Assembly (NCBI GenBank): GCA_947044405.1
Contig: CAMRHE010000067.1
Location: forward strand, 4,231,501-4,295,500
Reading direction: 5' to 3'
From: Leptodactylus fallax
Taxonomy: Eukaryota > Chordata > Amphibia > Anura > Leptodactylidae
Length of the DNA: 64,000 nt
A model generated the notes under the pieces. It did no database searches. It saw only the letters and a program-made list of their open reading frames with translations, and was not told the origin of the DNA. Shown one piece after another: positions 24,901-30,541 of this stretch. The position numbers and the translations under genes are program-made. Each line of letters begins with the position of its first letter. Positions within the stretch are counted from its first letter, which is position 1.

Positions 24901-25994
24901 TTTGTCCACCGTTAAAATCTATTGCTGTCATCCTATGATGGAGAAAAGCAATGGACATTAATAATGGTAGTGTGAATATAGCCTTAGGTTCTCTTTCAGG
25001 GAGGAGCCGGGAACTCCAATTTAGTGAGACCGTCTCATGAAAACATCTGGTTTCTACATATCATAGTAGGGTATATGGACCATGCAGAGGAGAGGACTCT
25101 ACTCTAGAAGACAGAGAGCAGAAGTGCCCATAAAGTGTCCTGCTGTACTACATGGCGGCAAGTCATCTGACTAGTCAGTGTGTACTACGACATTTCAGAA
25201 GCCAACAAACTGGATGGCCAGATGGAACTTCTCCATTGACAACAGCGGACTGACACAAGGACAGGGAATCTGGTCCGGCCTCGCCAGCCATGACTTTACT
25301 CGTGTGTGGTGTCAATGGAGTCTCTACTCCTAACATATGGCCATTCAGAAGGGTGCCGGCACTCAGGAGCCTCGTACATGGATTTCATCACCGCGGCAGA
25401 CCCCAATATAAGTCAATGACAGGGGGTCAAATGCAACAGAGTCCACAAAGTGAAGCCGCTGCGTTGTGTAGTTGTATTTAGACACTGAGGTGCGACAGGT
25501 AACGTTTCTACAGATCTGCAAGGAGGCTACGACAAGATGGTGTCACTGTCAGGGTGACACTTGTGCAGGGCACAACAACCCCATCACCTGCTGCCAGCAC
25601 TGAAGGACCAGCAGACTCTTTCCAACTTCTGCCCTCACTTAGGTCTCACTATTTGGCAGGAAGTGCACGCCCTGCGTCATCCGTGCCGCAGCTCACTATG
25701 GCACACTATATGGCAGGCACTAAACATCCCATAACGGGAGCAGTGAGCGGCACCGGAGACACTACAGGCCGGGAAAGGAGTGCGGAGGACCGGAGCGGCA
25801 CCACATCACAGCTCGCCCGCCTACACTGCCCCCCAGCCCGCGTACAACCGGCGACCAGCTCTGTACACAGCGCTCAGGCTGCACGATCCCCCACATATGC
25901 CCGATCTCTCTACCTGAGGATCCAGATCCCCTACAGGGTAAAACTTCACATCCTTGAACATGTCCTCCGGAACTTTCAGCTCGGTGTCCGCCAT
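1..25994 (-). CDS. PAXIP1: PAXIP1 (PTIP), BRCT-domain adaptor; 16 coding exons, 3' end off the window
   Basis: Nuclear adaptor of the KMT2C/KMT2D (MLL3/4) histone H3K4 methyltransferase complex and of the DNA damage response (known for the family). Coding exons, in transcript order: 25914-25994, 18648-18782, 15995-16038, 13685-13748, 12376-12489, 11642-12286, 7354-8917, 5448-5542, 4302-4397, 3525-3663, 3176-3297, 2827-3011, 2171-2214, 2001-2062, 881-983, and 1-29 (partial). All introns are GT-AG and all phases join, giving about 1,174 residues. Approximate domains: BRCT1 8-93, BRCT2 94-185, acidic run near 190, Gln-rich 385-870, BRCT3 885-990, BRCT4 993-1100, basic linker with [14 protein letters not shown] near 1127-1140, BRCT5 from about 1145. 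The human protein is 1,069 aa in total, so this orthologue is clearly longer, mainly in the Gln-rich exon. One frameshift lies in the tenth exon. The identification rests on near-identity of many BRCT stretches with human PTIP. Confidence 0.96.
451..870. repeat. Dispersed repeat, 'ggataggccatcaat' family
   Basis: Contains the phrases ggataggccatcaatatctgatc and accaatcaaatactgatt, and runs into 'aacccccttga'. Related text recurs at 1545-1870, 11240-11590, 19430-19730, 59200-59420 and 63010-63410, on either strand. It is non-coding and lies inside PAXIP1 introns and flank. It is probably a MITE, but the ends were not resolved. Confidence 0.55.
881..983 (-). CDS. PAXIP1: PAXIP1 coding exon 15 (linker and start of BRCT5)
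   Basis: 103 bp, phase 2 to 0. It completes an Arg codon, then codes [20 protein letters not shown] and [14 protein letters not shown]. Together with exon 14 it makes the basic KRPRIED stretch, a possible nuclear localisation signal. Acceptor CTTTTCAG, donor AAG|GTATGA. Confidence 0.95.
1545..1870. repeat. Dispersed repeat, 'ggataggccatcaat' family
   Basis: Shows the family layout: 'aacccctttaat', 'ccacaggatagccgataagtgtctgatc', 'ggaggttttag', 'cccactgatcatgag', and at the far end 'attggtgggtgttttag'. It lies in the intron between PAXIP1 exons 14 and 15. Confidence 0.5.
2001..2062 (-). CDS. PAXIP1: PAXIP1 coding exon 14 (linker between BRCT4 and BRCT5)
   Basis: 62 bp, phase 0 to 2: [20 protein letters not shown] plus two bases of an Arg codon. 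The acceptor is a TGCAG after a long T/TA tract (plus-strand 2067-2099). It is less conserved than the BRCT exons but aligns with human SIRLPPKLKQNE...SSKRAR. Confidence 0.9.
2171..2214 (-). CDS. PAXIP1: PAXIP1 coding exon 13, 44-bp microexon
   Basis: It completes a split Asp codon and codes [14 protein letters not shown] (human [14 protein letters not shown]). Acceptor TTTGTAG, donor ATG|GTAGGT. Phase 1 to 0. It ends BRCT4. Confidence 0.95.
2827..3011 (-). CDS. PAXIP1: PAXIP1 coding exon 12 (BRCT4)
   Basis: 185 bp, phase 2 to 1. After completing Glu it codes [20 protein letters not shown], then [20 protein letters not shown] and [20 protein letters not shown]. The W in VNALWL is the BRCT helix-3 tryptophan. 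Acceptor ATTAG, donor TTG|GTAAGA. Confidence 0.96.
3176..3297 (-). CDS. PAXIP1: PAXIP1 coding exon 11 (start of BRCT4)
   Basis: 122 bp, phase 0 to 2: [20 protein letters not shown] then [20 protein letters not shown] plus two bases of a Glu codon. Acceptor CTTTCAG, donor GA|GTAAGT. Nearly identical to human BRCT4. Confidence 0.96.
3525..3663 (-). CDS. PAXIP1: PAXIP1 coding exon 10 (BRCT3), carries a +1 frameshift
   Basis: 139 bp where 138 are expected. The first 22 codons read [18 protein letters not shown] plus four Lys. The last 24 read [18 protein letters not shown] then KPCSQH, in a frame shifted by one. The break is in a run of eight A (plus-strand T run 3596-3603): seven A separate AAGAAG from the ATG, and six would keep the frame. 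Both sides match human PTIP closely and both splice sites are intact. A homopolymer error in the assembly is the simplest explanation. A real mutant allele cannot be excluded. Confidence 0.93.
4302..4397 (-). CDS. PAXIP1: PAXIP1 coding exon 9 (BRCT3)
   Basis: 32 codons, phase 0 to 0: [20 protein letters not shown] then [12 protein letters not shown]. The HGG and CTHLL signatures are the BRCT phosphate-pocket and core motifs. Acceptor CCCAAAG, donor CAG|GTAGGT. Confidence 0.96.
5448..5542 (-). CDS. PAXIP1: PAXIP1 coding exon 8 (start of BRCT3)
   Basis: 95 bp, phase 1 to 0. It codes [20 protein letters not shown] then [11 protein letters not shown] after completing an Ile codon. Acceptor CTTTCAG, donor CGG|GTAGGT. 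It matches the beginning of human BRCT3 ([16 protein letters not shown]). Confidence 0.96.
6184..6341. mobile_element. hAT MITE, 158 bp, with 8-bp target duplication
   Basis: Terminal inverted repeats CAGGTGTAGGCAACCTTCGG and the complement of CCGAAGGTTGCTGACCCCTG. Flanks are tgctagat (6176-6183) and tgctaggt (6342-6349), an 8-bp duplication with one mismatch, as expected for hAT. The inner phrase 'ctacaattcccagcatgc' is common in vertebrate hAT MITEs. It sits in PAXIP1 intron 7. Confidence 0.88.
6525..7310. repeat. Dispersed 'aatccctttccgacatcc' repeat with AT-rich body
   Basis: Begins ttaatccctttccgacatcc, then ggcggatgtc, and continues with 'gcatcccaaaatg', 'agacattcccaaaaatg' and 'ggtatatctgtcccc'. 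The repeat at 54412-55120 runs in the same order with the same landmarks, and 29220-31060 and 57640-58130 share parts. Probably a TTAA-target DNA transposon family (Kolobok or piggyBac-like). This is inferred only from the ttaaccctt-type ends. Confidence 0.5.
7354..8917 (-). CDS. PAXIP1: PAXIP1 coding exon 7, giant glutamine-rich exon
   Basis: 521 codons plus one base (phase 0 to 1). The start [14 protein letters not shown] follows ...NRPSNVAH exactly as in human, and the end GHDPSLE plus a split Ile codon leads into exon 8. About half or more of the residues are Gln, encoded by mixed CAG and CAA. Between them is an imperfect repeated word of the form QQQQIQ(A/S)QSLQ, with His, Leu and Ile at spaced positions. 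The human Gln-rich block is visibly shorter. Several long ORFs on the plus strand (7360-7821, 7843-8394) are shadows of the CAG/CAA composition. Confidence 0.96.
9725..9950. mobile_element. Palindromic MITE, 'aaggccccacgttg' family
   Basis: Left end aagctaaggccccacgttgg, right end cacaacatgggccgtagcc, with inner halves that mirror each other (tgcagcgtttttttgttgct / aaaaaagcgctgcgtttcc). The same family is at 28535-29040 and 52708-52926. Non-coding, inside PAXIP1 intron 6. Confidence 0.7.
11042..11058 (+). repeat. Poly-G run after a (GT)n stretch
   Basis: About 17-18 consecutive G after gtgtgtgtgt. The run could form a G-quadruplex. Its length is likely unreliable in any assembly. Confidence 0.85.
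11240..11590. repeat. Dispersed repeat, 'ggataggccatcaat' family
   Basis: Phrases 'ccccctatccttgctgatc', 'tggaggttttacccctggg', 'gatcggtcagggccccagc' and 'aaataccccttta' match the other copies in order. PAXIP1 intron 6. Confidence 0.5.
11642..12286 (-). CDS. PAXIP1: PAXIP1 coding exon 6 (end of BRCT2, acidic linker)
   Basis: 215 codons, phase 0 to 0. It opens with [20 protein letters not shown], where the DWV tryptophan closes BRCT2, and continues with [16 protein letters not shown], an uninterrupted glutamate run, a Ser-rich stretch ([19 protein letters not shown]), [20 protein letters not shown] and the conserved [18 protein letters not shown]. It ends NRPSNVAH at CAT|GTAAGT. The GAG/GAA run reads as TCCTCCTCC on the plus strand. 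The antisense ORF at 11676-12164 is a by-product of this composition. Confidence 0.97.
12376..12489 (-). CDS. PAXIP1: PAXIP1 coding exon 5 (BRCT2)
   Basis: 38 codons, phase 0 to 0, from [20 protein letters not shown] to [10 protein letters not shown]. The GGD and THLI motifs are the BRCT core. Acceptor CTTTAG, donor GGG|GTAAGA. It matches human PTIP almost residue for residue. Confidence 0.96.
12562..12760. mobile_element. Palindromic MITE with 'actaggttcacactagcg' ends
   Basis: Left end actaggttcacactagcg and right end cgctaatgtgaacctagagt are inverted copies. The inner phrases 'ctccgcatttttt' and 'cccattatagtct' also occur in the related copy at 28320-28530. It sits in the intron between PAXIP1 exons 4 and 5, less than 80 bp from exon 5. 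Confidence 0.7.
12839..12886. repeat. (TA)n microsatellite
   Basis: About 23 uninterrupted TA units in the intron between PAXIP1 exons 4 and 5. Confidence 0.97.
13195..13330 (-). repeat. Dispersed repeat shared with 58741-58945
   Basis: The complement reads ...gcagccagaagtagatacaagtacaaagaagac..., which matches the plus strand near 58771. Similarity continues through 'gtgagat.tgcag' and a terminal 'gtgtgaagagaaa'. A short ORF piece, [12 protein letters not shown], is shared with the other copy ([12 protein letters not shown]). The family was not recognised. Confidence 0.6.
13685..13748 (-). CDS. PAXIP1: PAXIP1 coding exon 4 (end of BRCT1, start of BRCT2)
   Basis: 64 bp, phase 2 to 0. It codes [21 protein letters not shown] after completing a split Pro codon. 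The human sequence differs by only a few residues. Donor CAG|GTATGT. A CR1-like LINE has landed in the upstream intron less than 200 bp away. Confidence 0.94.
13931..14951 (+). mobile_element. CR1-like LINE, 5'-truncated, with 10-bp target duplication
   Basis: Encodes the C-terminal half of a CR1-clade reverse transcriptase: [25 protein letters not shown] with the catalytic ADD, then [30 protein letters not shown] and [20 protein letters not shown]. The 3' UTR has the CR1-type 'gaggtcccttccaactc' and ends in (aaac)n. Flanks aataagtgct at 13921-13930 and 14952-14961 are a target-site duplication. The frame breaks near 14333-14350 because a ggtgc unit occurs once too often (cggtgcggtgcggtgg), so this copy is dead. 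It lies in the intron between PAXIP1 exons 3 and 4. Confidence 0.9.
15995..16038 (-). CDS. PAXIP1: PAXIP1 coding exon 3, 44-bp microexon (BRCT1)
   Basis: 14 codons plus two bases, coding [14 protein letters not shown] and the first two bases of a Pro codon. The PSWV motif carries the conserved BRCT tryptophan. Acceptor ...TAG|CCC, donor CC|GTATCC. It was found by searching for the residues missing between exons 2 and 4, and its phase (0 to 2) is exactly what both neighbours need. Human has SVQCGTLL here, so the Ala-Arg is a local divergence. Confidence 0.9.
18648..18782 (-). CDS. PAXIP1: PAXIP1 coding exon 2 (BRCT1)
   Basis: 45 codons, phase 0 to 0. It starts [20 protein letters not shown] and ends EVFDLPIVK, nearly identical to human PTIP BRCT1. 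Acceptor TTTTACAG, donor AAG|GTATGT. A (TA)n(CA)n microsatellite lies about 135 bp upstream in the intron. Confidence 0.97.
18917..18970. repeat. (TA)n(CA)n compound microsatellite
   Basis: About 19 TA units followed by about 8 CA units, in PAXIP1 intron 1. Confidence 0.97.
19430..19730. repeat. Dispersed repeat, 'ggataggccatcaat' family
   Basis: Contains 'ggggtttcctgagactttt', 'ttagcataggacattaatatc', 'gattggtgggagtcaggacc' and the mirrored 'gatctgatattaatgacc' with 'ctaaggatagg'. PAXIP1 intron 1. Confidence 0.5.
20775..21082. repeat. Inverted-repeat element (MITE-like)
   Basis: Left arm 'tcacacaggaatttggagcg' and 'gaggcagattcg' mirrors right arm 'ccaattcctctgtgtgaccc' and 'gatgcagatt'. 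The centre is A-rich. PAXIP1 intron 1. No target duplication resolved. Confidence 0.55.
23242..23775. mobile_element. Palindromic element with mirrored minisatellites, TTAA flanks
   Basis: Ends tttaaagggattgtccag and ctggaaacccctttaaa are inverted, each with TTAA. Inside, 'ttttctagacctctgcttgctgtcatt' mirrors 'aatgacagcaagcagagatctagaaaa'. The left arm has about four copies of a 20-bp unit (tccatagtcatgtgatatac) and the right arm about three inverted copies. It could fold into one long hairpin. The TTAA suggests a Kolobok or piggyBac-type MITE (inference). PAXIP1 intron 1. Confidence 0.75.
24170..24600. repeat. Palindromic MITE-like element
   Basis: 'gctactgatatcactgtact' and 'gtcaggggggccggc' mirror 'gatgacccccctgacagtac' and 'agtgatatcagtagc'. 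Outer parts 'agagcatattatttacaaag' and 'agctttgtgaaggtaaagagc' also pair. PAXIP1 intron 1. Confidence 0.7.
24601..24985. mobile_element. Palindromic MITE, 'aggccaggttcacactactg' ends
   Basis: Left aggccaggttcacactactg and right tagtgtgaatatagcct are inverted. Inner 'cattcaatgtctgttattat' pairs with 'aatggacattaataatgg'. It immediately abuts the previous palindrome. PAXIP1 intron 1. Confidence 0.7.
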
Positions 25995-26460
25995 GGCGGC
26001 GGCGGAAGGATCTAGTTGGGCTAGTTACCGCGGTGTAACGTGGATTACATTCCCTTCACCGGTCACTTTCGGGCGGGAATCAATGAGGGGGTCAGGGGAA
26101 GGCGCCACACCGTCACCAAGATGCGGAGATCGCGCCGCGGCACTAACTATCAGCAGCCTAGGGGCGTGCACCCTGCCTTCAGTACGTATGCGGACTGACC
26201 AGTAGTATGGCGCTGTCGCATCATAGCCTGCGCTCCGGCATTAGTATAATTACACATTTACATTACAGACGATCTCCATTAGTAGTTAGGAAATGGGTCC
26301 ATAGTCGGGTAAATTGCAGGGAATTCCCCTTCGCAGGGAAAGTTGGTACATTCTGACGAGAGGGCGGGGCCTAGGCGGCTGGCCTATAAACAAAAGGCAG
26401 CGCGGGTAAGGCGCCTATATAAGAGGTCATTGGCGCGCGATTACCTCACTAGTCTGCTGG
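25650..26460. promoter_or_regulatory. CpG-rich promoter region of PAXIP1, possibly divergent
   Basis: The sequence around the PAXIP1 start codon is clearly richer in G, C and CpG than the flanking DNA. A GC box (gggcggggcc) lies near 26362. On the plus strand there is a TATA-like cctatataag near 26412 followed by ggtcattgg, whose complement is a CCAAT box for the minus strand. No TATA box sits close to the PAXIP1 ATG, as is usual for a housekeeping CpG promoter. The plus-strand TATA-like word hints at a divergent transcript. Transcription start sites cannot be placed from sequence alone. Confidence 0.6.
25914..25994 (-). CDS. PAXIP1: PAXIP1 coding exon 1 (start codon)
   Basis: 27 codons, beginning [17 protein letters not shown] and ending GDLDPQ, then a CAG|GTAGAG donor. 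It matches the human N-terminus (a KVPEEMF-like motif at the same distance from the start). The ATG sits in a GCCGCCGCC-type Kozak context inside the GC-rich promoter. The exon ends in phase 0. It begins BRCT1. The intron that follows is about 7.1 kb and full of repeats. Confidence 0.95.
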
Positions 26461-27056
26461 AGGTGGTGGGAGTTGTATGTGGGAAGGGAATGGTGCAAAT
26501 AGTGGCAACTCGTAGAGGAAATGAGTGTAATTCGTTGCTACAGTTTTGTGTCGGTTTCACACAGGTTTTGGAGTACGTTGGCTGCTTGGCGTCAAGTGTT
26601 CTAGTGTCGTGAACAGGGATTATATATTATTTTTTTTGGCAGGGAGGGGAGACCGGTTCATACCAAAACTGTCAGTGTTCACAAGGAATAAAGTGGAAGA
26701 GTGAAGAAATCAGGCGATACCTTTTAGAGGCTAACTGAGTATATTTATACGTAAACTTTTAGGAGTATTAGCTAGCTCCCTTCATCAGACGTGGTGTGAT
26801 ACAAGAACTGAAAATTCACAGATTTTTATACACATGGTTTTCAAAGCATTTTAGAGTCCTTAAAAAAAAAAAATGCAATCTAAGTAGAGAAGTTATTTAC
26901 AACAGGTCAAAAAAACAGTCTGGAAGCTTGTTGCGTGATGGAGGGATCAGTAATTCTTGCTGTTATCTGTTTGCTATCAGGAGGTGATTTGTGACCCTCA
27001 CAGGTCATACATAGTGTGATTTGAAGTTGGCATGAATATTGAGTTCAGTTCATGGT

Positions 27057-27617
27057 TCATACATAGTGTGACATGAAGCTGGCATGAATATTAAGTCCAA
27101 ATTGCAGAGTTTGAAATTTTTGCATAAATTTATACTCCCGTTCTTTTCTTTTCTCCTGCATCTTAAAATGTCCCATTAAAACCACAACCCGCAAATCTTC
27201 AATAGAGTGGTTTTCTCCGGAGAAATGTGCGGCCACTGGGAGATCTGTTCTGCTGTTATTAATATTGGCTCTGTGTGAGTTCATTTGTTGACTGAGTCTC
27301 TGCCCTGTTTCCCCCACATAGAGGCCTGTGGTGGGACATTGCACACACATTATGAGATACACCACATTGGAAGACCTGCAGGAAAATGTCCCCCTAATTC
27401 TGTGCATCTGTTGTGACTGTGGGATAGGTACACTGTCAGTGGTGTGGATGTGCTTGCAGGTCATGCACCTTTTATGTAGGCAAGGTGAGGTGCCATTTTC
27501 AGTTGGGGCCTTCAGGGCACTCCGCACGATAATACACCTCAGGTTTGGTGGTTGTCGAAAGGAAAGGAGAGGGGGGACTGGAAATATGTCCTTGAGTCTG
27601 TTGTCCCTATGTAGCAC
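27057..27617 (-). pseudogene. Penelope-like ORF, C-terminal GIY-YIG endonuclease
   Basis: An open frame of 186 codons with no proper 5' end. The middle reads PSLHKRCMTCKHI-like Cys/His spacing (PCLHKRCMTCKHIHTT), then VVYLIMCVQCPTTGLYVGET and GQRLSQQMNSHRANI, followed by DLPVAAHFSGENHS. The YLI...GLYVGETGQ.L...MN.HR pattern is the GIY-YIG nuclease of Penelope-like elements. The reverse transcriptase domain that should precede it is absent, so this is a fragment without function of its own. Confidence 0.88.
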
Positions 27618-27938
27618 AGGTTGGAGCTCCTTGACAATCCTTCATAGGATCTCCAGCTGTGGGTTGTAAGTGACTACTATTCGGACTTAATATTCATGCC
27701 AGCTTCAAATCACACTATGTATGAACTGTGAGGGACACAAATCACCTCCTGATAGCAATCAGATAACAGCAAGAATTACTGATCCCTCCGTCACGCACCA
27801 CAAGTTTCCAGACTGTTTTTTTGACCTGTTGTAAATAACTTCTCTACTTAGATTGCATTTTTTTTAAGGACTCTAAAATGCTTTGAAAACCATGTGTATA
27901 AAAATCTGTGAATTTTCAGTTCTTGTATCACACCATGT

Positions 27939-27990
27939 CTGATGAAGTGAGTTAGCTAGTACTCCTGAAAGCTTACTTATAAATATACTC
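27939..27990 (+). ncRNA. Candidate hammerhead ribozyme motif in the Penelope-like arm
   Basis: CTGATGA at 27939-27945, a stem-loop II candidate (agtgag...ctcct) and then GAAA at 27967-27970 followed by gcttactta. These are the conserved boxes of a hammerhead in the right order. The inverted copy in the left arm (CTGATGA on the minus strand at 26782-26788) has ctaaaa where GAAA is expected, so it is probably inactive. Activity is not predictable without folding. Confidence 0.55.
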
Positions 27991-28319
27991 AGTCAGCCTC
28001 TAAAAGGTATCGCCTGATTTCTTCACTCTTCCACTACTTTCAATGGCTAACACGGTACAACATTATACTACTATCACAAGGAATAAAGGCAGGCATGGGA
28101 GTTCTTGGTTGTGTTAGCACGTTGTAGTTGAATATTTGGCAGTAGAAAATGGAGCTCAGAGTGACTTGCTGCTTGATCCTCATAGGGAGAACAGGAGTTG
28201 AATGCTTACACCCTTGTTCCCTAATCTTTTCATACTCAGCCTCTCACAGCAACCCTGATAGAGATATTTCCTTAGAGCAACCCCTACTAAATAATCTATA
28301 GCAAAAAAAACTTTGACAC

Positions 28320-28530
28320 TAGGTTCACGTTTGGGTTTCCATTCTTTGGGGACCTAGAAAATGGAAATCCTTTCTGCTTAAAAAGCTGTTACTCGTGGAC
28401 CCCATAGTTGGGTCTACCCGGTTACCACTGATTTTATACTGAAATTGGTGGAGAGAAAGTCTTGCTTGCAGAACTTTTTACTCTGCCTATTTTAAGTGGA
28501 ATGAGAGACAGAGTCCCAGTGTGAACCAAA
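28320..28530. repeat. Degenerate copy of the 'aggttcacactagcg' MITE family
   Basis: Starts acactaggttcacgtttggg and ends cccagtgtgaaccaaacctt. Inner words 'gaccccatagttgggtc', 'ttttaagtggaatgag' and 'gagagacagagtccc' match 12562-12760 in order and reversed sense. Confidence 0.55.
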
Positions 28531-28534
28531 CCTT

Positions 28535-29040
28535 AGGCTGAGGCCCCAAGTTGCAGAAACAGTGTTTTGTGTTGCAGATTTTGCTTTTTTTTTTTTTTTT
28601 TTTTTGAGCGCAAGTTAGGAGTGGGTTTAACAGAAGGAAAACATCTAAGGGCCGGTTCACATCTGCGTTTGGCTTTCCGTTTGGGGAGTCCGCTTGGAGA
28701 CCCCCTGAATGGAAACCTATACGCATAGAAAAGCAGTTACCTAAAGAAACCCGCGAACCCCATAGATTATAATACGGTCCATGTGGTTTCCACACGAAAC
28801 ATGCTTCGTGTGGTAACCGCACGGACCCCATTATAGTCTATGGAGTCCGCGGGTTTCCTTAGGTAACCGCTTTTCTATGCATATAGGTTTCCTTTCAGGA
28901 GGTCCCCAAGCGGACTCCCAGAACGGAAAGCCAAACGTAGATGTGAACCGGCCCTAAGCACTTAATATTTTTCAATCCTCTACTGACTTTGGCTCAAAAA
29001 AAACTGCAACTATATTGCAACAAAAAAATGCTGCGTTTCA
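28535..29040. mobile_element. Palindromic MITE ('aaggccccacgttg' family) split by another MITE
   Basis: Left aggctgaggccccaagttgc, right caacaaaaaaatgctgcgtttca. The body carries 'tttaacagaaggaaaac' and 'tactgactttggctcaaaa' as in the copies at 9725 and 52708. Interrupted at 28649-28954 by a second MITE. Confidence 0.75.
28649..28954. mobile_element. Nested palindromic MITE, TAA target duplication (Harbinger-like)
   Basis: Ends gggccggttcacatctgcg and cgtagatgtgaaccggccc are near-perfect inverted repeats and continue inward (tttggctttccgtttgggga / ggaaagccaaac). Flanked by taa on both sides, a 3-bp duplication typical of PIF/Harbinger. Almost the whole element is one hairpin. Confidence 0.75.
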
Positions 29041-29677
29041 GTCGGAGTCAGGAGCAGATTTTTTTTTTTTTCCGCTAGCTAATCCTGAAGGTATGCAGGC
29101 ATCTTCCGAACCACAGTATTGAAGCCCCTTGACTGGTTTCTATGACTCCCCTGTTGGGAATCACTGACCCATTTTGATCAGCAAGTTATCTATTCTGTGT
29201 ATTGGTTATAACTTGCATTAACCCCTTAATGACGCAGGGTAGTTTGTACGTTAATGCTCAGTGACTTTTTTCATATTTTCCCTCCATGTCTTCCAAAATG
29301 CATAACTTTTTATTTTTCTGTCCACATTGCTATGTGAGGGCTTATTCTTTGCATGATGAGTTGTACTTTTATTTGCCTCCATTTTGGGGTACATATGTTT
29401 TCGTTAACTTTTATTTACGGTTTTTGGGGGTCCGTGTGAAATAACACACAATCCTATCATTTTTTGCGTTTTGTTTTTATGGCATTCACTCTGCATTAAA
29501 AATGACATGGCAGCTTTGGCGGGTCAGTACAATTATAGTGATACCATATTTATATTGGTTTTTATTACATTTTACCGCTTTTACAAATAAAACGTCGTTT
29601 TTTGAAAATGAACGATTTTGCTGGGGTCACCGTATTCTGATGCCTATAACTTTTTTACTGTACTGTTGATGGAGATA

Positions 29678-30540
29678 CAGTACAGACCAAAAGTTTGGAC
29701 ACACCTTCTCATTCCAAGAGTTTTCTGTATTTTCATGACTATAAAAATTGTAGATTCACACTGAAGGCATCAAAACTATGAATTAACACATGTGGAATTA
29801 TATACTTAACAAAAAAGTGTGAAACAACTGAAAATATGTCTTATATTCTAGGTTCTTCAAAGTAGCCACCTTTTGCTTTGATTACTGCTTTGCACACTTT
29901 TGGCTTTCTCTTGATGAGCTTCAAGAGGTAGTCACCTGAAATGGTTTTCACTTCACAGGTGTGCCCTGTCAGGTTTAATAAGTGGGATTTCTTGCCTTAT
30001 AAATGGGGTTGGGACTATCAGTTGTGTTGTTCAGAAGTCAGGTGCTACCGAATGGAGTGTTAGAATTTGTATTATGGCAAGAAAAAAGCAGCTAAGTAAA
30101 GAAAAACGAGTGGCCATCATTACTTTAAGAAATGAAGGTCAATCAGTCCGAAAAATTGGGAAAACTTTGAAAGTGTCCCCAAGTGCAGTGGCCAAAACCA
30201 TCAAGTGCTACAAAGAAACTGGCTCACATGAGGACCGCCCCGGGAAAGGAAGACCAAGAGTCACCTCTGCTGCGGAGGATAAGTTCATCCGAGTCACCAG
30301 CCTCAGAAATCGCAGGTTAACAGCAGCTCAGATTAGAGACCAGTTCAATGCCACACAGAGTTCTAGCAGCAGACACATCTCTACAACAACTGTTAAGAGG
30401 AGACTGTGTGCAGCAGGCCTTCATGGTAAAATAGCTGCTAGGAAACCACTGCTAAGGACGGGCAACAAGCAGAAGAGACTTGTTTGGGCTAAAGAACACA
30501 AGGAATGGACATTAGACCTGTGGAAATATGTGCTTTACTA
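29678..30540 (+). mobile_element. Tc1/mariner element, 5' part only
   Basis: Left end TA|CAGTACAGACCAAAAGTTTGG is a familiar Tc1-type terminal repeat. It is followed by the typical untranslated leader and the start of a transposase. The copy stops abruptly at a short palindrome (ctagaatatatatatattctag) near 30537-30558. The 3' half and right terminal repeat are missing. Confidence 0.88.
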
Positions 30541-30541
30541 G
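30074..30541 (+). pseudogene. Tc1-like transposase, truncated
   Basis: 155 codons, starting MARKKQLSKEKRVAIITLRN. It has the paired helix-turn-helix region (QSVRKIGKTLKVSPSAVAKT), a GRPR motif (GKGRPRVTS) and the second HTH (RHISTTTVKRRLCAAGLHGK). It ends just after AKEHKEWTLDLW, before the first catalytic Asp of the DDE triad. It cannot transpose. Confidence 0.9.

Larger units (their letters stand above)
26693..28074 (-). mobile_element. Penelope-like element with inverted arms and 13-bp target duplication
   Basis: Flanked by cacaaggaataaa at 26680-26692 and again at 28075-28087. Arms 26693-27046 and 27683-28034 are long inverted copies, starting gtggaagagtgaagaaatca and ending in its complement. 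Between them is a minus-strand ORF with a GIY-YIG-type endonuclease domain. Both arms contain a CTGATGA-type hammerhead core. This layout (terminal repeats partly inverted, GIY-YIG, hammerhead motifs) is known for Penelope-like retroelements. The reverse transcriptase part is missing, so it is 5'-truncated. It lies about 700 bp upstream of the PAXIP1 start codon. Confidence 0.88.

Noticed and set aside
25554..26015. 153-codon plus-strand frame opposite PAXIP1 exon 1
   Set aside because: GC-rich promoter DNA lacks stops by chance. It overlaps the PAXIP1 start codon on the other strand.
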